Positions 1 through 8,465 of a stretch of 64,000 nt of DNA are shown here, in pieces. Where the stretch lies: contig NZ_LECZ01000023.1 of the NCBI RefSeq assembly GCF_001022965.1, positions 1 to 64,000 of the forward strand, written 5' to 3'. Under the pieces are notes generated by a model that saw only the letters and a list, made by a program, of their open reading frames with translations, was not told the DNA's origin and ran no database searches. Both the position numbers and the translations under genes were made by a program. Within the stretch, counting starts at the first letter, position 1, and each line of letters opens with the position of its first letter. Source of the DNA: Enterobacter genomosp. O (GTDB taxonomy: Bacteria; Pseudomonadota; Gammaproteobacteria; Enterobacterales; Enterobacteriaceae).

Positions 1-74
1 CTCAGAAGTGAAACGCCGTAGCGCCGATGGTAGTGTGGGGTCTCCCCATGTGAGAGTAGGGAACTGCCAGGCAT
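1..74 (+). rRNA. rrf: 5S ribosomal RNA, 3' portion (truncated by window edge)
   Basis: The first 74 bases match the 3' two thirds of enterobacterial 5S rRNA, ending in the canonical CTGCCAGGCAT. I recall one difference from E. coli in the last loop (ATGTGAGAG for ATGCGAGAG). It is the distal gene of an rRNA operon whose 16S and 23S genes lie left of the window. No tRNA follows it on the same strand; a terminator comes about 10 nt later. E. coli K-12 has no rRNA operon beside the corresponding tRNA-Phe, so this may be the extra operon found in Enterobacter or Klebsiella. That last point is inference. Confidence 0.96.
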
Positions 75-83
75 CAATTAGAA

Positions 84-114
84 GAACCCCGTACCGTAAG
101 GTGCGGGGTTTTTT
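84..114 (+). terminator. rRNA operon terminator
   Basis: A GC-rich hairpin (AACCCCGTACC, loop GTAA, GGTGCGGGGTT) is followed directly by a T run. It starts 10 nt after the mature 5S end, where the rRNA operon terminator is expected. Confidence 0.9.
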
Positions 115-135
115 GCTTTGCACGCCAGAAAACAT

Positions 136-206
136 GCCGGATGACGGCTTCGCCTTATCCGGCCTACAAAACCTGTAGGCCCGGTAAGCGCAGCGCCACC
201 GGGCAT
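136..206. repeat. Two REP (PU-type) palindromes, head to head
   Basis: Two REP elements lie in opposite orientation with an 8-nt spacer. The first (136-167) starts GCCGGATGACGGC and ends TCCGGCCTAC. The second (175-206) starts GTAGGCCCGG and ends CCACCGGGC. Such BIME pairs are typical of enterobacterial intergenic DNA. This one separates the rRNA terminator from the tRNA-Phe terminator. Confidence 0.85.
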
Positions 207-276
207 GGCAGACCACACGATCCCGCGGTAAAGAGAAACAAGAATACTAAAGAAGGGATTTATAAATGCGGAAAAG

Positions 277-301
277 CAAAAACCCAGCCATAGGCTGGGT
301 T
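277..301 (-). terminator. Terminator of tRNA-Phe
   Basis: On the minus strand ACCCAGCC-TAT-GGCTGGGT is followed by TTTTTGC. It starts about 10 nt past the tRNA CCA end. Confidence 0.85.
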
Positions 302-311
302 CTTTAAATAG

Positions 312-387
312 TGGTGCCCGGACTCGGAATCGAACCAAGGACACGGGGATTTTCAATCCCCTGCTCTACCGACTGAGCTATCCGGGC
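312..387 (-). tRNA. pheU: tRNA-Phe (GAA anticodon)
   Basis: The 76-nt gene reads GCCCGGATAGCTCAGTCGG at its 5' end and TCCGGGCACCA at its 3' end, with the CCA encoded. The anticodon stem-loop GGGGATTGAAAATCCCC gives anticodon GAA. By synteny with yjdC-dsbD it corresponds to E. coli pheU. Its 3' end, a common integrase target in enterobacteria, faces the rRNA operon only about 240 bp away, and no island or direct repeat lies between them. Confidence 0.97.
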
Positions 388-390
388 AAC

Positions 391-426
391 GGAGCGCATT
401 AAACCGCAATCACGCCCGATCGTCAA
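391..426 (-). promoter_or_regulatory. Sigma-70 promoter of tRNA-Phe
   Basis: On the minus strand a -35 TTGACG (421-426) and a -10 TTTAAT (398-403) are spaced by exactly 17 bp. A GC-rich discriminator (GCGCTCC) follows, typical of stable-RNA promoters under stringent control. The start would be near 391, a few bases before the mature tRNA. Confidence 0.8.
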
Positions 427-556
427 CATTATTTCGGGAAAAGCTGTTCAACTGCTTAAGTTTGCGGCAATCTGTCCGCTTTCGCCGCGAAAATGCACAA
501 ATCTTCCAGACAGTACCTGTGTGATACGGCAATGCTGAGAGTAAGAGGAGGGCAGT

Positions 557-1402
557 ATGAAGAATGACTGGCTTGAGCTGCGTCAGCATGCAGATACGGG
601 TATTGAGACGATTAAAGCGCATTTCGAAGGGCATGCCTATGATCCACACTGGCACGATAGCTATCTGGTAGGGATAACCCTCTCCGGCACGCAGCAGTTT
701 CACTGCCGTCGTGAGCGTCATCGTAGCCAGCCGGGTGATGCGTTTTTGCTTGAGCCCGGAGAGATCCACGACGGCGATGCGCCTGTAGAGGGCGGCTTTA
801 CCTATCTGACCTTCTATCTGGATGAGCACTGGCTCACCCGTGCGCTACAGGGGCTGTACGAATCTACTCCCGGGCATTATTCACTCCACTTTGCCCAAAC
901 GCTGACGCGTGAGCCGCAGCTGGTGCGCGCTATCGGTGAGACATTCTCTACTTTGCATAATGATGAGATGAAAATCCTTCAGCAGAGCACAATGGACAAT
1001 CTGCTCTCCCGCATCACCGCCCATTGCCACTGGCATAAGAAGCTCCCGACTCAGTTACAAAGCGCTGCTGTGGCACATCGTGCACGCGACTACCTTTATG
1101 CCCATATCGGCGAGAATGTGGGGCTGTCAGACCTTGCGCGCGAGACGGGCACGGATCGCTTTACCCTGACGCGCTGTTTTAAGCGCGAGTTCAACCTGGC
1201 GCCACATGCATGGCTTATTCAGCTGCGTCTGGCAAAGGCCCGACAACTGCTGGCGCGCGGCGAGCTGCCCGTTGATGTGGCTGCGGCAGTGGGTTTTGCC
1301 GATCAAAGCCACCTGGGGCGTTGGTTTCAGCGGGCGTACCGTATCTCTCCGGCACACTACCGACGGTTGTGCACAAACCTTCCAGACGTTTCCAAAAAAT
1401 AA
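557..1402 (+). CDS. AraC-family transcriptional regulator with N-terminal cupin domain
   Basis: This 281-aa protein is predicted to be a cytoplasmic ligand-responsive activator. Residues about 15-90 form an AraC-type cupin sensor rich in His (HWHDSYLVGITLSG). Residues about 175-275 carry the double helix-turn-helix with the signature GFADQSHLGRWFQR. The start has an AGGAGG box 5 nt upstream. A LysE-family exporter begins 36 nt downstream on the same strand, so the pair is likely an operon in which the regulator controls the exporter; the ligand is unknown. E. coli K-12 has no such pair between pheU and yjdC, so this looks like a lineage-specific insertion beside the tRNA. Composition is not obviously foreign. 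Confidence 0.85.
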   Translation: MKNDWLELRQHADTGIETIKAHFEGHAYDPHWHDSYLVGITLSGTQQFHCRRERHRSQPGDAFLLEPGEIHDGDAPVEGGFTYLTFYLDEHWLTRALQGLYESTPGHYSLHFAQTLTREPQLVRAIGETFSTLHNDEMKILQQSTMDNLLSRITAHCHWHKKLPTQLQSAAVAHRARDYLYAHIGENVGLSDLARETGTDRFTLTRCFKREFNLAPHAWLIQLRLAKARQLLARGELPVDVAAAVGFADQSHLGRWFQRAYRISPAHYRRLCTNLPDVSKK

Positions 1403-1438
1403 CGGCACATTCATGGCTCTAATAAAAAGGAGCCACCT

Positions 1439-2029
1439 GTGAGTTTGATACCCTTTCTGTTGTTCGCTTTTGTCGCCTCCATTACGCCGGGACCAACCAA
1501 TATTCTGGTGCTGACGAACAGCCAGTACTTTGGCGTAAAAAATACCGTACCTGCTATTCTGGGCGGGTGTATCGCGGCCAGTGCGATCGTGCTGGTATCA
1601 GGTGCGGGCGCAGGGGAAGTGCTGCGTCAGTATCCTTTGATACGCCAGATAATGAGCTGGGCGGGCGTGCTGTGGCTAAGCTGGATGAGCTGGCAGCTGT
1701 TTAGCGCCCCGGCCGCCACTCTTTCCTCTCAAAGTCCTGTCCGGTTCACCGCTCTGGCGGCGGCGCTACTGCAGATCGTGAATCCGAAAACCTGGATGAT
1801 GGCGCTGGCGGTCGTCAGCCTGTTTGCCCCGGCGGGCGACCATGCCTTGCGGGATATTGCGCTAATGGCGCTATGGTTTCTGCTGATCTCAATAGCCTGT
1901 TTGATGTGCTGGGCGTGGCTGGGTAAAGCGGTGAATCGAATTTTTCGCACCACCGTGGCGATGGTGCGATTTCAGCGTCTGATGGCGCTGTGTCTGCTCG
2001 TCTCCGCCTGGGCGGGCATGCTGGCCTAG
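1439..2029 (+). CDS. LysE/RhtB-family amino-acid exporter
   Basis: A 196-aa hydrophobic protein with about six membrane segments. It carries the family's ITPGPTN motif near residue 18 and NPKTWMMA in the middle. Members export amino acids or related small molecules at the inner membrane; the substrate cannot be told from sequence. The start is GTG, preceded by AAGGAG at good spacing. It is probably co-transcribed with the upstream AraC gene. Its TAG stop shares the tetranucleotide CTAG with the stop of convergent yjdC, so the two genes overlap by 4 nt. Confidence 0.85.
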   Translation: MSLIPFLLFAFVASITPGPTNILVLTNSQYFGVKNTVPAILGGCIAASAIVLVSGAGAGEVLRQYPLIRQIMSWAGVLWLSWMSWQLFSAPAATLSSQSPVRFTALAAALLQIVNPKTWMMALAVVSLFAPAGDHALRDIALMALWFLLISIACLMCWAWLGKAVNRIFRTTVAMVRFQRLMALCLLVSAWAGMLA

Positions 2030-2601
2030 GTCAGTGCTCCGCCCATACGGCACTGGGCAAAGCGCAGAATATCTTCCGCCAGGCGGTGCGCCGTATCCAC
2101 ATCGGCCTGGCTACGGTTCACCAGCATGCGGCTCAGGCAGCCCTCCAGCACCAGCTCCATCTGTTTAGCTACCATTGCCGGGTCATCCACTTCAAGCCGC
2201 GTCAGCAGCTCGTGGGTGAAGTCATGCGCCGCACGTTTTTGCTGATCCGCCAACTGGTGGATTGGATGTCCTGGATCCGGGAAGTATGTGCAGGCGGCGA
2301 TGAACAGACAGCCCGGGTAGCGGTTGTTGCTGACGCATTCCGTCAGGGCGGTATAGCGCGCCAGCAGCTTTTGTTCCACGGTCAGTTCTTCATTCAGCAT
2401 CAGCTGCCTGCGCCAGACGTCAACCTGCTGGCTGAGGTAGCGCAGGGCATCATAAAGCAGCGCCTCTTTATCTGGCCAGAAGCGCTTAAGTTCATCCAGG
2501 GGGTAATCGATACGGTCGGCTACCATCTCAAGCGTGGTGCTGGCTATCCCTTGAATCTCAAGTAATTGCAGGGCTTGTCCCAGTACGTCTTCGCGTTGCA
2601 C
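2026..2601 (-). CDS. yjdC: TetR-family regulator YjdC
   Basis: A 191-aa TetR-like repressor. An N-terminal helix-turn-helix (about residues 1-50, [20 protein letters not shown]) is followed by a helical ligand-binding domain. The sequence is close to E. coli YjdC throughout and has its length. The chosen start is GTG at 2601, preceded by GGAGGAG; a longer in-frame start would add 31 residues with no support. It follows dsbD by 49 nt on the same strand and may be transcribed with it. Its regulon is not known to me. Confidence 0.9.
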   Translation of the reverse strand: MQREDVLGQALQLLEIQGIASTTLEMVADRIDYPLDELKRFWPDKEALLYDALRYLSQQVDVWRRQLMLNEELTVEQKLLARYTALTECVSNNRYPGCLFIAACTYFPDPGHPIHQLADQQKRAAHDFTHELLTRLEVDDPAMVAKQMELVLEGCLSRMLVNRSQADVDTAHRLAEDILRFAQCRMGGALT

Positions 2602-2650
2602 GGTTATCTCCTCCGCTATTCCCAACGGTTTGTCCCGTCTAAAGTGTTGT

Positions 2651-4360
2651 TTACGGTTGGCGATTGCGCAAATGCGCGCTGAATGCCGCTGCATCCATAA
2701 ACCCGGTTACACGCTGTTCTGGCTGCTCTTCACCCCGTTCATTAAAGAACAAAATGGTGGGCAGACCGAGAACGTTAAGCTGTTTCAGCAGGGCCTTATC
2801 CTGCGCATTGTTGGCGGTGACGTTCGCCTGAAGAAGCACCGTCTCTTTGAGTGCACGTTGCACCTGCGGATCGCTAAAGGTGTATTTTTCAAACTCTTTG
2901 CAGGCGACACACCAGTCGGCATAGAGATCTAGCATCACCGGTTTGCCTTTCGCCTCCGCCAGGGCACTGTTGAGTTCTTCCACGTTCTTTATCTGAGTGA
3001 AGTTCAGATGCGCCTGCGTCTGACCCACGGGTGAACCAAACGCCCAGTCCTGCAGCGGGCGTACGCTCACCAGCGCGGCGGCGAGCATGATCATTTGCAC
3101 CAGACGCATCCACGGCCGTTTCGCTCCCAGACTGGTGATAAATGCCCAGCTGAAGAACGCTACACCGAGCATGGCCCACAGGCGCATACCCCAGACGTCC
3201 CCGAGGATACGCTCAAGGAGGAAGACCGGCAGCGCGAGGATGACAAAGCCAAACGCGGTTTTTACCGTCTCCATCCACGGGCCGCTCTTCGGCAGCAGGC
3301 GGTTGCCAAATACCGTCACCAGAATCAGCGGCAGACCCATGCCCAGCGCATAGAGATAAAGCGTGCCGCCCCCAAGCCACATGTTGCCGCTCTGGGCGAT
3401 ATAGAGCAGGATGGCGCTCAGCGGGGCGGTGGTGCAAGGGGAGCAAATTAATCCGGCGATGGCCCCCATCACAAATACGCCGCCTGCCGAACCACCCTGC
3501 TGGCGGTTACTCATCAGCGTTAAGCGAGTTTGCAGCGCAGACGATAGCTGCAGGGTAAACAGGCCAAACATCGACAGCGCCAGCAGGATGAAGACAATCG
3601 ACAAGCCAATAAGCACGTAAGGATGCTGAAGCGCAGCCTGGAACTGTAGCCCGGCTGCGGCAACCACAAGGCCTAGGGCAGTGTAGGTCAACGCCATACC
3701 CTGCACGTAAATAAAGGCTAACAGCAGGGCGCGTGCGGTGGAAAGCCGTTGCTTACCTCCCAGCACGATACCAGAGATGAGCGGATACATCGGCAGCACG
3801 CACGGGGTAAAGGCAATGCCAATGCCAATCAGTAAGGCCCAGAGCGCTGAGAATGGCAGGTCTGACCCGGCTTCGCCTTCTCCCCTCACCCTGGCCCTCT
3901 CTCCAGAGGGGAGAGGGGAAACGGCAGCCGCTGCTTTCACTTCGCTGAGCGGAACAACCTTCGTTTCCGGCGGATAGCAGAATCCCGCGTCCGCGCATCC
4001 CTGATAGGTCACCGTCAGCGTCGCGCCTTTATTCGCCTGATTCACCGTGACGGGCACGCTTAAGCGCTGGCGGTAGATTTCACTCTTGCCGTAGAACTCG
4101 TCCTTATGCCACTCGCCTGCGGGCAGCTGTAATGCCCCCACGTTTGCCTGGGCAGGGGTAATGCTCACCTGCTTGCGATAAAGGTAGTAGCCCTCTTTCA
4201 CCTGCCAGGTGAGGGTAAGGTCGTGCTGGTTTTGCTGAAAATCGAAAACAAACGCCTGGTCGGCAGGGATGAAGTTCGAACGGCCGGGCGCGTCAAACAA
4301 CCCGGCAAATACCGATGTGCTGCACAGCAGCAGGATCAGCGTAAGGAAGCGTTGAGCCAT
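2651..4360 (-). CDS. dsbD: Thiol:disulfide interchange protein DsbD
   Basis: DsbD carries electrons from cytoplasmic thioredoxin across the inner membrane to DsbC, DsbG and CcmG. A signal peptide ends near residue 19. The periplasmic alpha domain has the CADAGFC cysteines. The eight-helix membrane domain has [10 protein letters not shown] and [10 protein letters not shown]. The C-terminal thioredoxin domain has DWCVACKEF. All six redox cysteines are present. Length is 569 aa against 565 in E. coli. The linker after the alpha domain is encoded by a palindromic repeat (3882-3919) read in frame. The ATG lies inside the end of cutA (25-nt overlap) with a weak ribosome site, so translational coupling is likely. 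Confidence 0.97.
   Translation of the reverse strand: MAQRFLTLILLLCSTSVFAGLFDAPGRSNFIPADQAFVFDFQQNQHDLTLTWQVKEGYYLYRKQVSITPAQANVGALQLPAGEWHKDEFYGKSEIYRQRLSVPVTVNQANKGATLTVTYQGCADAGFCYPPETKVVPLSEVKAAAAVSPLPSGERARVRGEGEAGSDLPFSALWALLIGIGIAFTPCVLPMYPLISGIVLGGKQRLSTARALLLAFIYVQGMALTYTALGLVVAAAGLQFQAALQHPYVLIGLSIVFILLALSMFGLFTLQLSSALQTRLTLMSNRQQGGSAGGVFVMGAIAGLICSPCTTAPLSAILLYIAQSGNMWLGGGTLYLYALGMGLPLILVTVFGNRLLPKSGPWMETVKTAFGFVILALPVFLLERILGDVWGMRLWAMLGVAFFSWAFITSLGAKRPWMRLVQMIMLAAALVSVRPLQDWAFGSPVGQTQAHLNFTQIKNVEELNSALAEAKGKPVMLDLYADWCVACKEFEKYTFSDPQVQRALKETVLLQANVTANNAQDKALLKQLNVLGLPTILFFNERGEEQPEQRVTGFMDAAAFSAHLRNRQP
3882..3919. repeat. Palindromic CCCTCACCCT/GGGGAGAGGGG repeat inside dsbD
   Basis: CCCCTCACCCTGGCCCTCTC followed by TCCAGAGGGGAGAGGGGA is a member of the same repeat family found at 45938-45974 and, in reverse, at 46771-46806. 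A short relative is at 23123-23146. On the minus strand it is translated without frameshift as [15 protein letters not shown], in the DsbD linker between the periplasmic and membrane domains. Confidence 0.88.
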
Positions 4361-4659
4361 GAGAGATAATCGTTATCGCCATGAACCACTGGCAGAACCA
4401 GCAGCTCCGGGGTTTGGTAAGGATGATGAGATTTGAGGCAGTCGAGGAGTGCCTGCTGATTCGCCAGATTGGTTTTGAGCAACATTTGCACTTCGTACTC
4501 TTGCTCCAGCTTGCCTTCCCAGTAATAAAGAGAGGTGGCACCGGGGAGGAGCGTCACGCAGGCGGCCAGTTTTTCAGCCAGCACTTTGGCGGCGAGATCC
4601 TGGGCAGAGGCTTCATCAGGGGCGGTACACAGTACGACAACAGCATCAGGCGTGTTCAC
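4336..4659 (-). CDS. cutA: Divalent-cation tolerance protein CutA
   Basis: A 107-aa ferredoxin-like trimeric protein linked to copper and divalent-cation tolerance. Its molecular role is still unclear. The sequence matches E. coli CutA across its length, including the family segment [19 protein letters not shown]. The start is GTG, preceded by GAGGAGG at 7-nt spacing. The last codons overlap the start of dsbD by 25 nt, so cutA and dsbD form one transcription unit, as in E. coli. Confidence 0.95.
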   Translation of the reverse strand: MNTPDAVVVLCTAPDEASAQDLAAKVLAEKLAACVTLLPGATSLYYWEGKLEQEYEVQMLLKTNLANQQALLDCLKSHHPYQTPELLVLPVVHGDNDYLSWLNASLR

Positions 4660-4722
4660 AAGTCGACCTCCTCATCACGAAAGGCTTCACTATATCACGC
4701 AAGACAACAGGTCATTAATGAA

Positions 4723-4743
4723 ACGGGCCGCAGAGCGGCCCGA
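4723..4743 (-). terminator. Hairpin downstream of dcuA
   Basis: A perfect 8-bp stem (CGGGCCGC, loop AGA, GCGGCCCG) lies 30 nt past the dcuA stop. Only a short broken T tract follows on the minus strand (TTTCATT), so termination strength is uncertain. Confidence 0.6.
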
Positions 4744-4772
4744 TTTTAACTATTTTTACAACCCTTAACGGT

Positions 4773-6074
4773 TTACAGCACCACGCCGCCAATGATAAAG
4801 CCGAGGATCACGCACAGTGAAATGGCGACCACGCCCGGGATCAGGAACGCATGGTTAAACACGTATTTACCGATGCGGGTTGAGCCGGTGTCATCCATCT
4901 CTACCGCTGCCAGCAGGGTTGGATAGGTAGGCAGCACGAACAGGGCAGAGACGGCAGCAAACGAGGCGATGGCGGTTAACGGCGTTACGCCCAGCATCAG
5001 TGCCGCAGGCATCAGCGCTTTGGTGGTCGCCGCCTGGGAGTAAAGCAGGGTCGCAGCGAAGAATAGCACGACCGCCAGCAGCCACGGGTAGTTGTGCAGC
5101 AGGTCGCCGGCGACGGTCTGGATGTCGCTAATGTGCGCTTTTACGAAGGTATCACCAAGCCACGCCACGCCGAGTACGCACACGCAGGCGCTCATGCCGG
5201 ATTTGAAGGTGCTGGCGTTCAGCACTTCACTGGTGTCAATTTTACAGGTGATGCTAATCAGCGTCGCGATAGTCAGCATAAACACGACAATCGCTTCGTT
5301 ACGCGGCAGTACCGGGTTCTGGATCAGACCGACGGTATCGCTGATCGCGGTCGCGTAGAACATGACGGCGACGATACCAATCAGGAACAGCAGCACGGAG
5401 CGTTTCGCGTGTGGCTTCAGTTCGAAGACCTGGCTACCGCGCAGGCTCACTTCACCCTTGGCAAGGCGTTCCTGATAGACCGGATCGTCTTTCAGCTCGG
5501 CACCGAGGAAGTTACACAGCACGGCGGTAATCATCACCGCAATCAGCGTGACCGGAATACAGATCGCCAGCAGCGTCAGGTAGCTCACGCCCATTGGCTC
5601 AAGGATACCGGCGAAGAACACCACTGCTGCGGAAATCGGCGAGGCGGTAATCGCAATCTGAGACGCCACCACCGCGATAGAGAGCGGACGAGACGGACGA
5701 ATACCCTGTTCTTTCGCCACTTCCGTAATCACCGGCAGCGTGGAGAACGCGGTGTGACCCGTACCGGCGAGAATGGTCATAAACCAGGTGACCAGCGGGG
5801 CAAGGAAGGTAATGTATTTTGGATGGCGGCGCAGCATACGCTCCGCCAGGCTTACCAGATAGTCCATACCGCCTGCCACCTGCATGGCGGCGATAGCGGC
5901 AATAACTGCCATGATGATTTCAATAACGTCAAACGGGATTGCGCCGGGTTTAATCTGAAAGATAAGGGTAAGAACGAGCACCCCGAGACCGCCGGCAAAA
6001 CCGATGCCGATACCCCCGAGTCTTGCTCCCAAATAAATCGCCAACAAGACGATGACGAGTTCTGCTCCAAACAT
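4773..6074 (-). CDS. dcuA: Anaerobic C4-dicarboxylate antiporter DcuA
   Basis: A 433-aa inner-membrane antiporter, the same length as E. coli DcuA. It exchanges aspartate, fumarate or malate for succinate. The very hydrophobic chain begins MFGAELVIVLLAIYLGARLG and keeps the conserved loop TGHTAFSTLPVITEVAKEQG. It lies 115 nt downstream of aspA on the same strand, past an aspA terminator, so it is expressed partly by read-through or from its own promoter. With AspA and FrdABCD in this window it supplies anaerobic fumarate respiration. Confidence 0.97.
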   Translation of the reverse strand: MFGAELVIVLLAIYLGARLGGIGIGFAGGLGVLVLTLIFQIKPGAIPFDVIEIIMAVIAAIAAMQVAGGMDYLVSLAERMLRRHPKYITFLAPLVTWFMTILAGTGHTAFSTLPVITEVAKEQGIRPSRPLSIAVVASQIAITASPISAAVVFFAGILEPMGVSYLTLLAICIPVTLIAVMITAVLCNFLGAELKDDPVYQERLAKGEVSLRGSQVFELKPHAKRSVLLFLIGIVAVMFYATAISDTVGLIQNPVLPRNEAIVVFMLTIATLISITCKIDTSEVLNASTFKSGMSACVCVLGVAWLGDTFVKAHISDIQTVAGDLLHNYPWLLAVVLFFAATLLYSQAATTKALMPAALMLGVTPLTAIASFAAVSALFVLPTYPTLLAAVEMDDTGSTRIGKYVFNHAFLIPGVVAISLCVILGFIIGGVVL

Positions 6075-6129
6075 AAGGACCTGCCTTGCTTATTAACAAG
6101 TTGATATTGAATTGTTGTATTTCGGTAAC

Positions 6130-6169
6130 ACCTAAAAAGAAAAAAGGCACGTCACAAGTGACGTGCCTT
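6130..6169 (-). terminator. Terminator of aspA
   Basis: On the minus strand AAGGCACGTCAC-TT-GTGACGTGCCTT forms a 12-bp perfect stem, followed by TTTTCTTTTT. It lies 20 nt after the aspA stop. Confidence 0.9.
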
Positions 6170-6189
6170 AAGAAGCCTAGCCTGAACGG

Positions 6190-7626
6190 TTACTGTTCGC
6201 TTTCATCGGTATATCGTTTCGCTTTATATGCCGGGTGCATCAGGTTCTGGGCCGAGAAGATATCGTCCAGCTCGGCTTCGGTCAACAGCCCGCGCTCCAG
6301 CACCACTTCACGTACGCTCTTACCGGTTTCGGCACAAATCTTACCGACGATGTCACCGTTGTGGTGACCGATGAACGGGTTGAGGTAGGTGACGATCCCG
6401 ATGGAGTTATAGACATAACCCTCACAGACTTCTTTGTTTGCTGTGATGCCGTTAATGCATTTTTCCAGCAGGTTGTAGCAGGCGTTAGTCAGGATGTGGA
6501 TGGATTCAAACATGGCCTGGCCAATCACTGGCTCCATCACGTTCAGCTGCAGCTGACCCGCTTCAGAGGCCATGGTCACGGTCGTATCGTTACCGATGAC
6601 TTTGAAACAAACCTGATTCACCACTTCTGGCACCACCGGGTTCACTTTAGCCGGCATGATGGATGAACCGGCCTGCAGCTCTGGCAGGTTGATTTCATTC
6701 AGGCCAGCGCGCGGGCCGGAAGAGAGCAGGCGCAGGTCGTTACAGATTTTGGACAGTTTCACCGCCAGACGTTTCAGGGCGCTGTGTACCATGACGTAGG
6801 CACCGCAGTCTGAGGTGGCTTCAATCAGGTCTTCTGCAGGCACAACCGGCAGGTTAGAGACTTCAGCCAGCTTCTGTACCGCCAGCTGCTGATAGCCGTC
6901 CGGGGTGTTCAGGCGTGTACCGATGGCGGTTGCGCCCAGGTTCACTTCCAGCAGCAGCTCGGAGGTGCGCAGCAGGTTTTTGGTTTCTTCGTTCAGCAGC
7001 ACGTTAAACGCGTGGAATTCCTGGCCGAGGGTCATTGGCACCGCGTCCTGCAACTGGGTACGGCCCATTTTCAGGATATCCTGGAACTCAACCGCTTTAC
7101 GCTGGAAGCCATCGCCCAGCTGGTTGATCGCGTCCACCAGCTTCACCACAGAGGCGTACACCGCGATACGGAAGCCGGTAGGGTAGGCGTCGTTGGTGGA
7201 CTGGCATTTGTTCACGTGGTCGTTCGGGTTCAGGTACTGGTATTCACCTTTCTGGTGACCCATCAGCTCCAGGCCGATGTTTGCCAGTACTTCGTTGGTA
7301 TTCATGTTGACGGAGGTACCCGCGCCGCCCTGATAGACGTCAACCGGGAACTGATCCATGCATTTGCCGTTGTTCAGCACTTCATCGCAGGCTGCGATAA
7401 TCGCATTTGCCGCGCTTTTAGGAATGGTTTGCAGCTCTTTGTTGGCCAGTGCTGCGGCTTTCTTCACCATCACCATGCCACGGACAAACTCAGGGATGTC
7501 GCTGATTTTGCTGTTGCTGATGTAGAAGTTTTCAATCGCTCTCAGAGTGTGGACACCGTAGTAGGCATCCGCTGGAACTTCCCTGGTACCCAACAAGTCT
7601 TCTTCGATACGAATGTTGTTTAACAT
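6190..7626 (-). CDS. aspA: Aspartate ammonia-lyase (aspartase)
   Basis: Aspartase converts L-aspartate to fumarate and ammonia. The 478-aa chain starts [13 protein letters not shown]; an upstream in-frame start would add 14 unsupported residues, and AAGG precedes the chosen ATG. The catalytic SS loop signature [11 protein letters not shown] is intact. In the segment IGTRLNTP the Arg replaces the Gly I recall in E. coli (GTGLNTP); other enterobacteria may share this, so it is probably natural variation. It forms a metabolic pair with dcuA. The upstream region holds a strong CRP-site match at 7813-7828. Confidence 0.97.
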   Translation of the reverse strand: MLNNIRIEEDLLGTREVPADAYYGVHTLRAIENFYISNSKISDIPEFVRGMVMVKKAAALANKELQTIPKSAANAIIAACDEVLNNGKCMDQFPVDVYQGGAGTSVNMNTNEVLANIGLELMGHQKGEYQYLNPNDHVNKCQSTNDAYPTGFRIAVYASVVKLVDAINQLGDGFQRKAVEFQDILKMGRTQLQDAVPMTLGQEFHAFNVLLNEETKNLLRTSELLLEVNLGATAIGTRLNTPDGYQQLAVQKLAEVSNLPVVPAEDLIEATSDCGAYVMVHSALKRLAVKLSKICNDLRLLSSGPRAGLNEINLPELQAGSSIMPAKVNPVVPEVVNQVCFKVIGNDTTVTMASEAGQLQLNVMEPVIGQAMFESIHILTNACYNLLEKCINGITANKEVCEGYVYNSIGIVTYLNPFIGHHNGDIVGKICAETGKSVREVVLERGLLTEAELDDIFSAQNLMHPAYKAKRYTDESEQ

Positions 7627-7812
7627 GTGAACCTTCTTTTCAAGCTGCCGATGGATTGTACTAAACACACAGTATTTATGTGGTTTTGAATATTTTCTGG
7701 CCGACGATTATTCCCTCAATCAGCCAGATGCCCGAGATCATATGCTGATGATAGCGAATTGCCGTAAGCTGGATCACTTATTATCGACCCGATTCCATGA
7801 TAATTATTAATC

Positions 7813-7828
7813 TGTGAAATGAGTCACC
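7813..7828. promoter_or_regulatory. CRP-binding site between aspA and fxsA
   Basis: TGTGA-AATGAG-TCACC matches the CRP consensus (TGTGA-N6-TCACA) at nine of ten positions. It is the clearest element in the 335-nt divergent aspA/fxsA intergenic region (7627-7961), which is otherwise AT-rich. CRP activation of aspA is known in E. coli. I could not assign the start sites with confidence, so which gene it acts on here is inferred. Confidence 0.7.
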
Positions 7829-7961
7829 GCTTTAATATTTCCAAAAAAAATATCCGTGCAAACTGATTGAATTTTCGCTAACCGTCACCATCTCATACAA
7901 ACGCGCGTCGCGAACACATTCAGACAGGGGCCCGAGGGCACCTGCCACACAGGAGATGCCA

Positions 7962-8426
7962 GTGCGCTGGATACCGTTTATTGCTTTCTTTCTCTATGTT
8001 TACATCGAGATTTCCATTTTCATTCAGGTTGCCCACGTGCTGGGCGTCCTGCTGACGCTGATTCTGGTGATTTTCACCTCCGTCATCGGCATGTCGCTGG
8101 TGCGTAATCAGGGTTTCAAAAATTTCCTGATAATGCAGCAGAAGATGGCTGCAGGCGAAAGTCCGGCAGCAGAGATGATCAAAAGCGTCTCGCTGATTAT
8201 CGCAGGGCTGCTGCTGATTTTGCCGGGCTTTTTCACCGACTTCCTCGGCCTTCTGCTTCTTCTGCCGCCGGTGCAAAAACACCTGACCATGAAGCTGCTG
8301 CCGCATCTGCGCTTTAGCCGTATGCCGGGCGGTGGTTTTAGTACCGGGCCAGGCGATACGTTTGAAGGGGAGTATCAGCGTAAGGATGAACAGCACGACC
8401 GGTTAGATCATAAAGACGATCGGTGA
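7962..8426 (+). CDS. fxsA: Inner-membrane protein FxsA
   Basis: A 154-aa membrane protein with several hydrophobic segments in the first 110 residues and a charged tail (EYQRKDEQHDRLDHKDDR). In E. coli, overproduction of FxsA relieves F-plasmid exclusion of phage T7; its normal role is unknown. GTG at 7962 is chosen because AGGAG (7951-7955) is 6 nt upstream, whereas the in-frame ATG at 7956 abuts the AGGAG and has no spacing. The start then matches the E. coli protein (RWxPFIAxFLYVYIEI). Confidence 0.92.
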   Translation: MRWIPFIAFFLYVYIEISIFIQVAHVLGVLLTLILVIFTSVIGMSLVRNQGFKNFLIMQQKMAAGESPAAEMIKSVSLIIAGLLLILPGFFTDFLGLLLLLPPVQKHLTMKLLPHLRFSRMPGGGFSTGPGDTFEGEYQRKDEQHDRLDHKDDR

Positions 8427-8433
8427 TGTTATT

Positions 8434-8465
8434 GCCCGGTGGCGCTTCGCTTACCGGGCCTACGG
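8434..8465. repeat. REP element overlapping the yjeH stop
   Basis: GCCCGGTGGCGCTTCGCTTA followed by CCGGGCCTACGG is a REP palindrome. The yjeH stop codon (TAG on the minus strand, 8460-8462) lies inside it. Confidence 0.85.

Noticed and set aside
78..356. 92-codon minus-strand frame across the REP pair and tRNA-Phe
   Set aside because: It reads through a tRNA gene, a terminator and repeats; not a protein gene.
388..556. Possible integration remnant beside tRNA-Phe
   Set aside because: I looked for an integrase or a direct repeat of the tRNA 3' end on either side and found none.
5094..6104. 336-aa open frame opposite dcuA
   Set aside because: A hydrophilic mirror of a membrane-protein gene; a typical antisense shadow.
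6900..6930. Gly-to-Arg change in AspA (GTRLNTP)
   Set aside because: I believe related enterobacteria carry the same residue, so it is probably not an inactivating change.
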